From JACNLN01 sp964626495 (GTDB lineage Bacteria > Fidelibacterota > Marinisomatia > Marinisomatales > CAZVFT01): a stretch of 13,663 nt of DNA. Under the pieces are notes generated by a model. It saw only the letters and a list, made by a program, of their open reading frames with translations. It was not told where the DNA came from and did not search any database. The position numbers and the translations under genes are program-made. The stretch lies in the NCBI GenBank assembly GCA_964626495.1, contig CAZVFT010000067.1, forward strand, positions 1-13,663. The letters run 5' to 3'. Below are positions 13,642 to 13,663 of this stretch, piece after piece (positions within the stretch are counted from its first letter, which is position 1; the number at the start of each line of letters is the position of its first letter).

Positions 13642-13663
13642 AAATATAATCGCTGCCTGCCCG

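Larger units (their letters stand above)
13025..13663. other. Non-coding repeat island at the right edge
   Basis: These 639 bp carry no convincing gene on either strand. In order they hold the upstream region of the small gene with a 10-nt palindrome (13047-13056), an inverted repeat of 14-bp arms (13119-13192), an AT-moderate stretch (13193-13364), a large GC-rich cruciform (13365-13437), a 150-bp segment bounded by 12-bp inverted repeats (13464-13613) with a nested GC-rich repeat, and a small hairpin (13621-13641). The last bases (GCCTGCCCG) look like the start of another copy of the GC-rich repeat. Base composition changes abruptly within the stretch, unlike the even composition of the genes. 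Confidence 0.6.

Noticed and set aside
13025..13663. tRNA-Sec (selC) next to selB
   Set aside because: Searched both strands for a TTCAAA anticodon loop with a long variable arm and found none.

Overview
The window is a gene-dense bacterial chromosome segment of roughly 42% G+C. Twelve protein genes all lie on the minus strand, so transcription runs from high to low coordinates. They are almost entirely conserved housekeeping genes. The outer-membrane PorV/PorQ-type protein, the acidic Rpb6-like omega subunit, the Bacteroidota-like Rel protein and the dispersed GC-rich repeats suggest an FCB-group organism. My best guess is Neomarinimicrobiota (Marinimicrobia) or a neighbouring lineage such as Ignavibacteria or Calditrichota. 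This is inference from protein style, not from a phylogenetic marker search.

Layout in transcription order. (1) 13025-13663 has no convincing gene. It is an island of inverted repeats and GC-rich palindromes. (2) Unit A, 13024 to 7235: a small helical protein of unknown function, selB (selenocysteine-specific elongation factor), mutS (mismatch recognition ATPase) and a PorV/PorQ-like outer-membrane protein, overlapping or tightly spaced. (3) A 102-bp AT-rich gap with a perfect DnaA box and a candidate promoter. (4) Unit B, 7132 to 5715: yicC (endoribonuclease family) and gmk (guanylate kinase), overlapping by 4 nt. (5) A roughly 350-bp gap with a second perfect DnaA box, a degenerate hairpin repeat and several small stem-loops. 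(6) Unit C, 5365 to 88: rpoZ (omega), a family-4 uracil-DNA glycosylase, dnaB (replicative helicase), rel/spoT ((p)ppGpp synthetase/hydrolase), an HU/IHF-like protein and ruvX/yqgF. Genes here overlap by 1 nt or are separated by 1-30 nt. (7) An 87-bp left edge with a 16-nt perfect palindrome.

Units B and C together resemble the widely conserved gmk-rpoZ-spoT neighbourhood. They link GMP phosphorylation, RNA polymerase, (p)ppGpp metabolism, the replication fork and DNA repair. Unit A adds mismatch repair and selenoprotein synthesis; no selA, selC or selD is in the window.

I found no CRISPR array, prophage, complete insertion sequence, toxin-antitoxin or defence system, and nothing that looks like a new multi-gene system. 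The best leads are in the non-coding DNA: two perfect DnaA boxes sharing about 16 nt of similar context, each placed in the gap upstream of one of units B and C; a pair of near-identical AT-rich 15-mers; a possible mutually exclusive leader hairpin before rpoZ; and the repeat island at the right edge.
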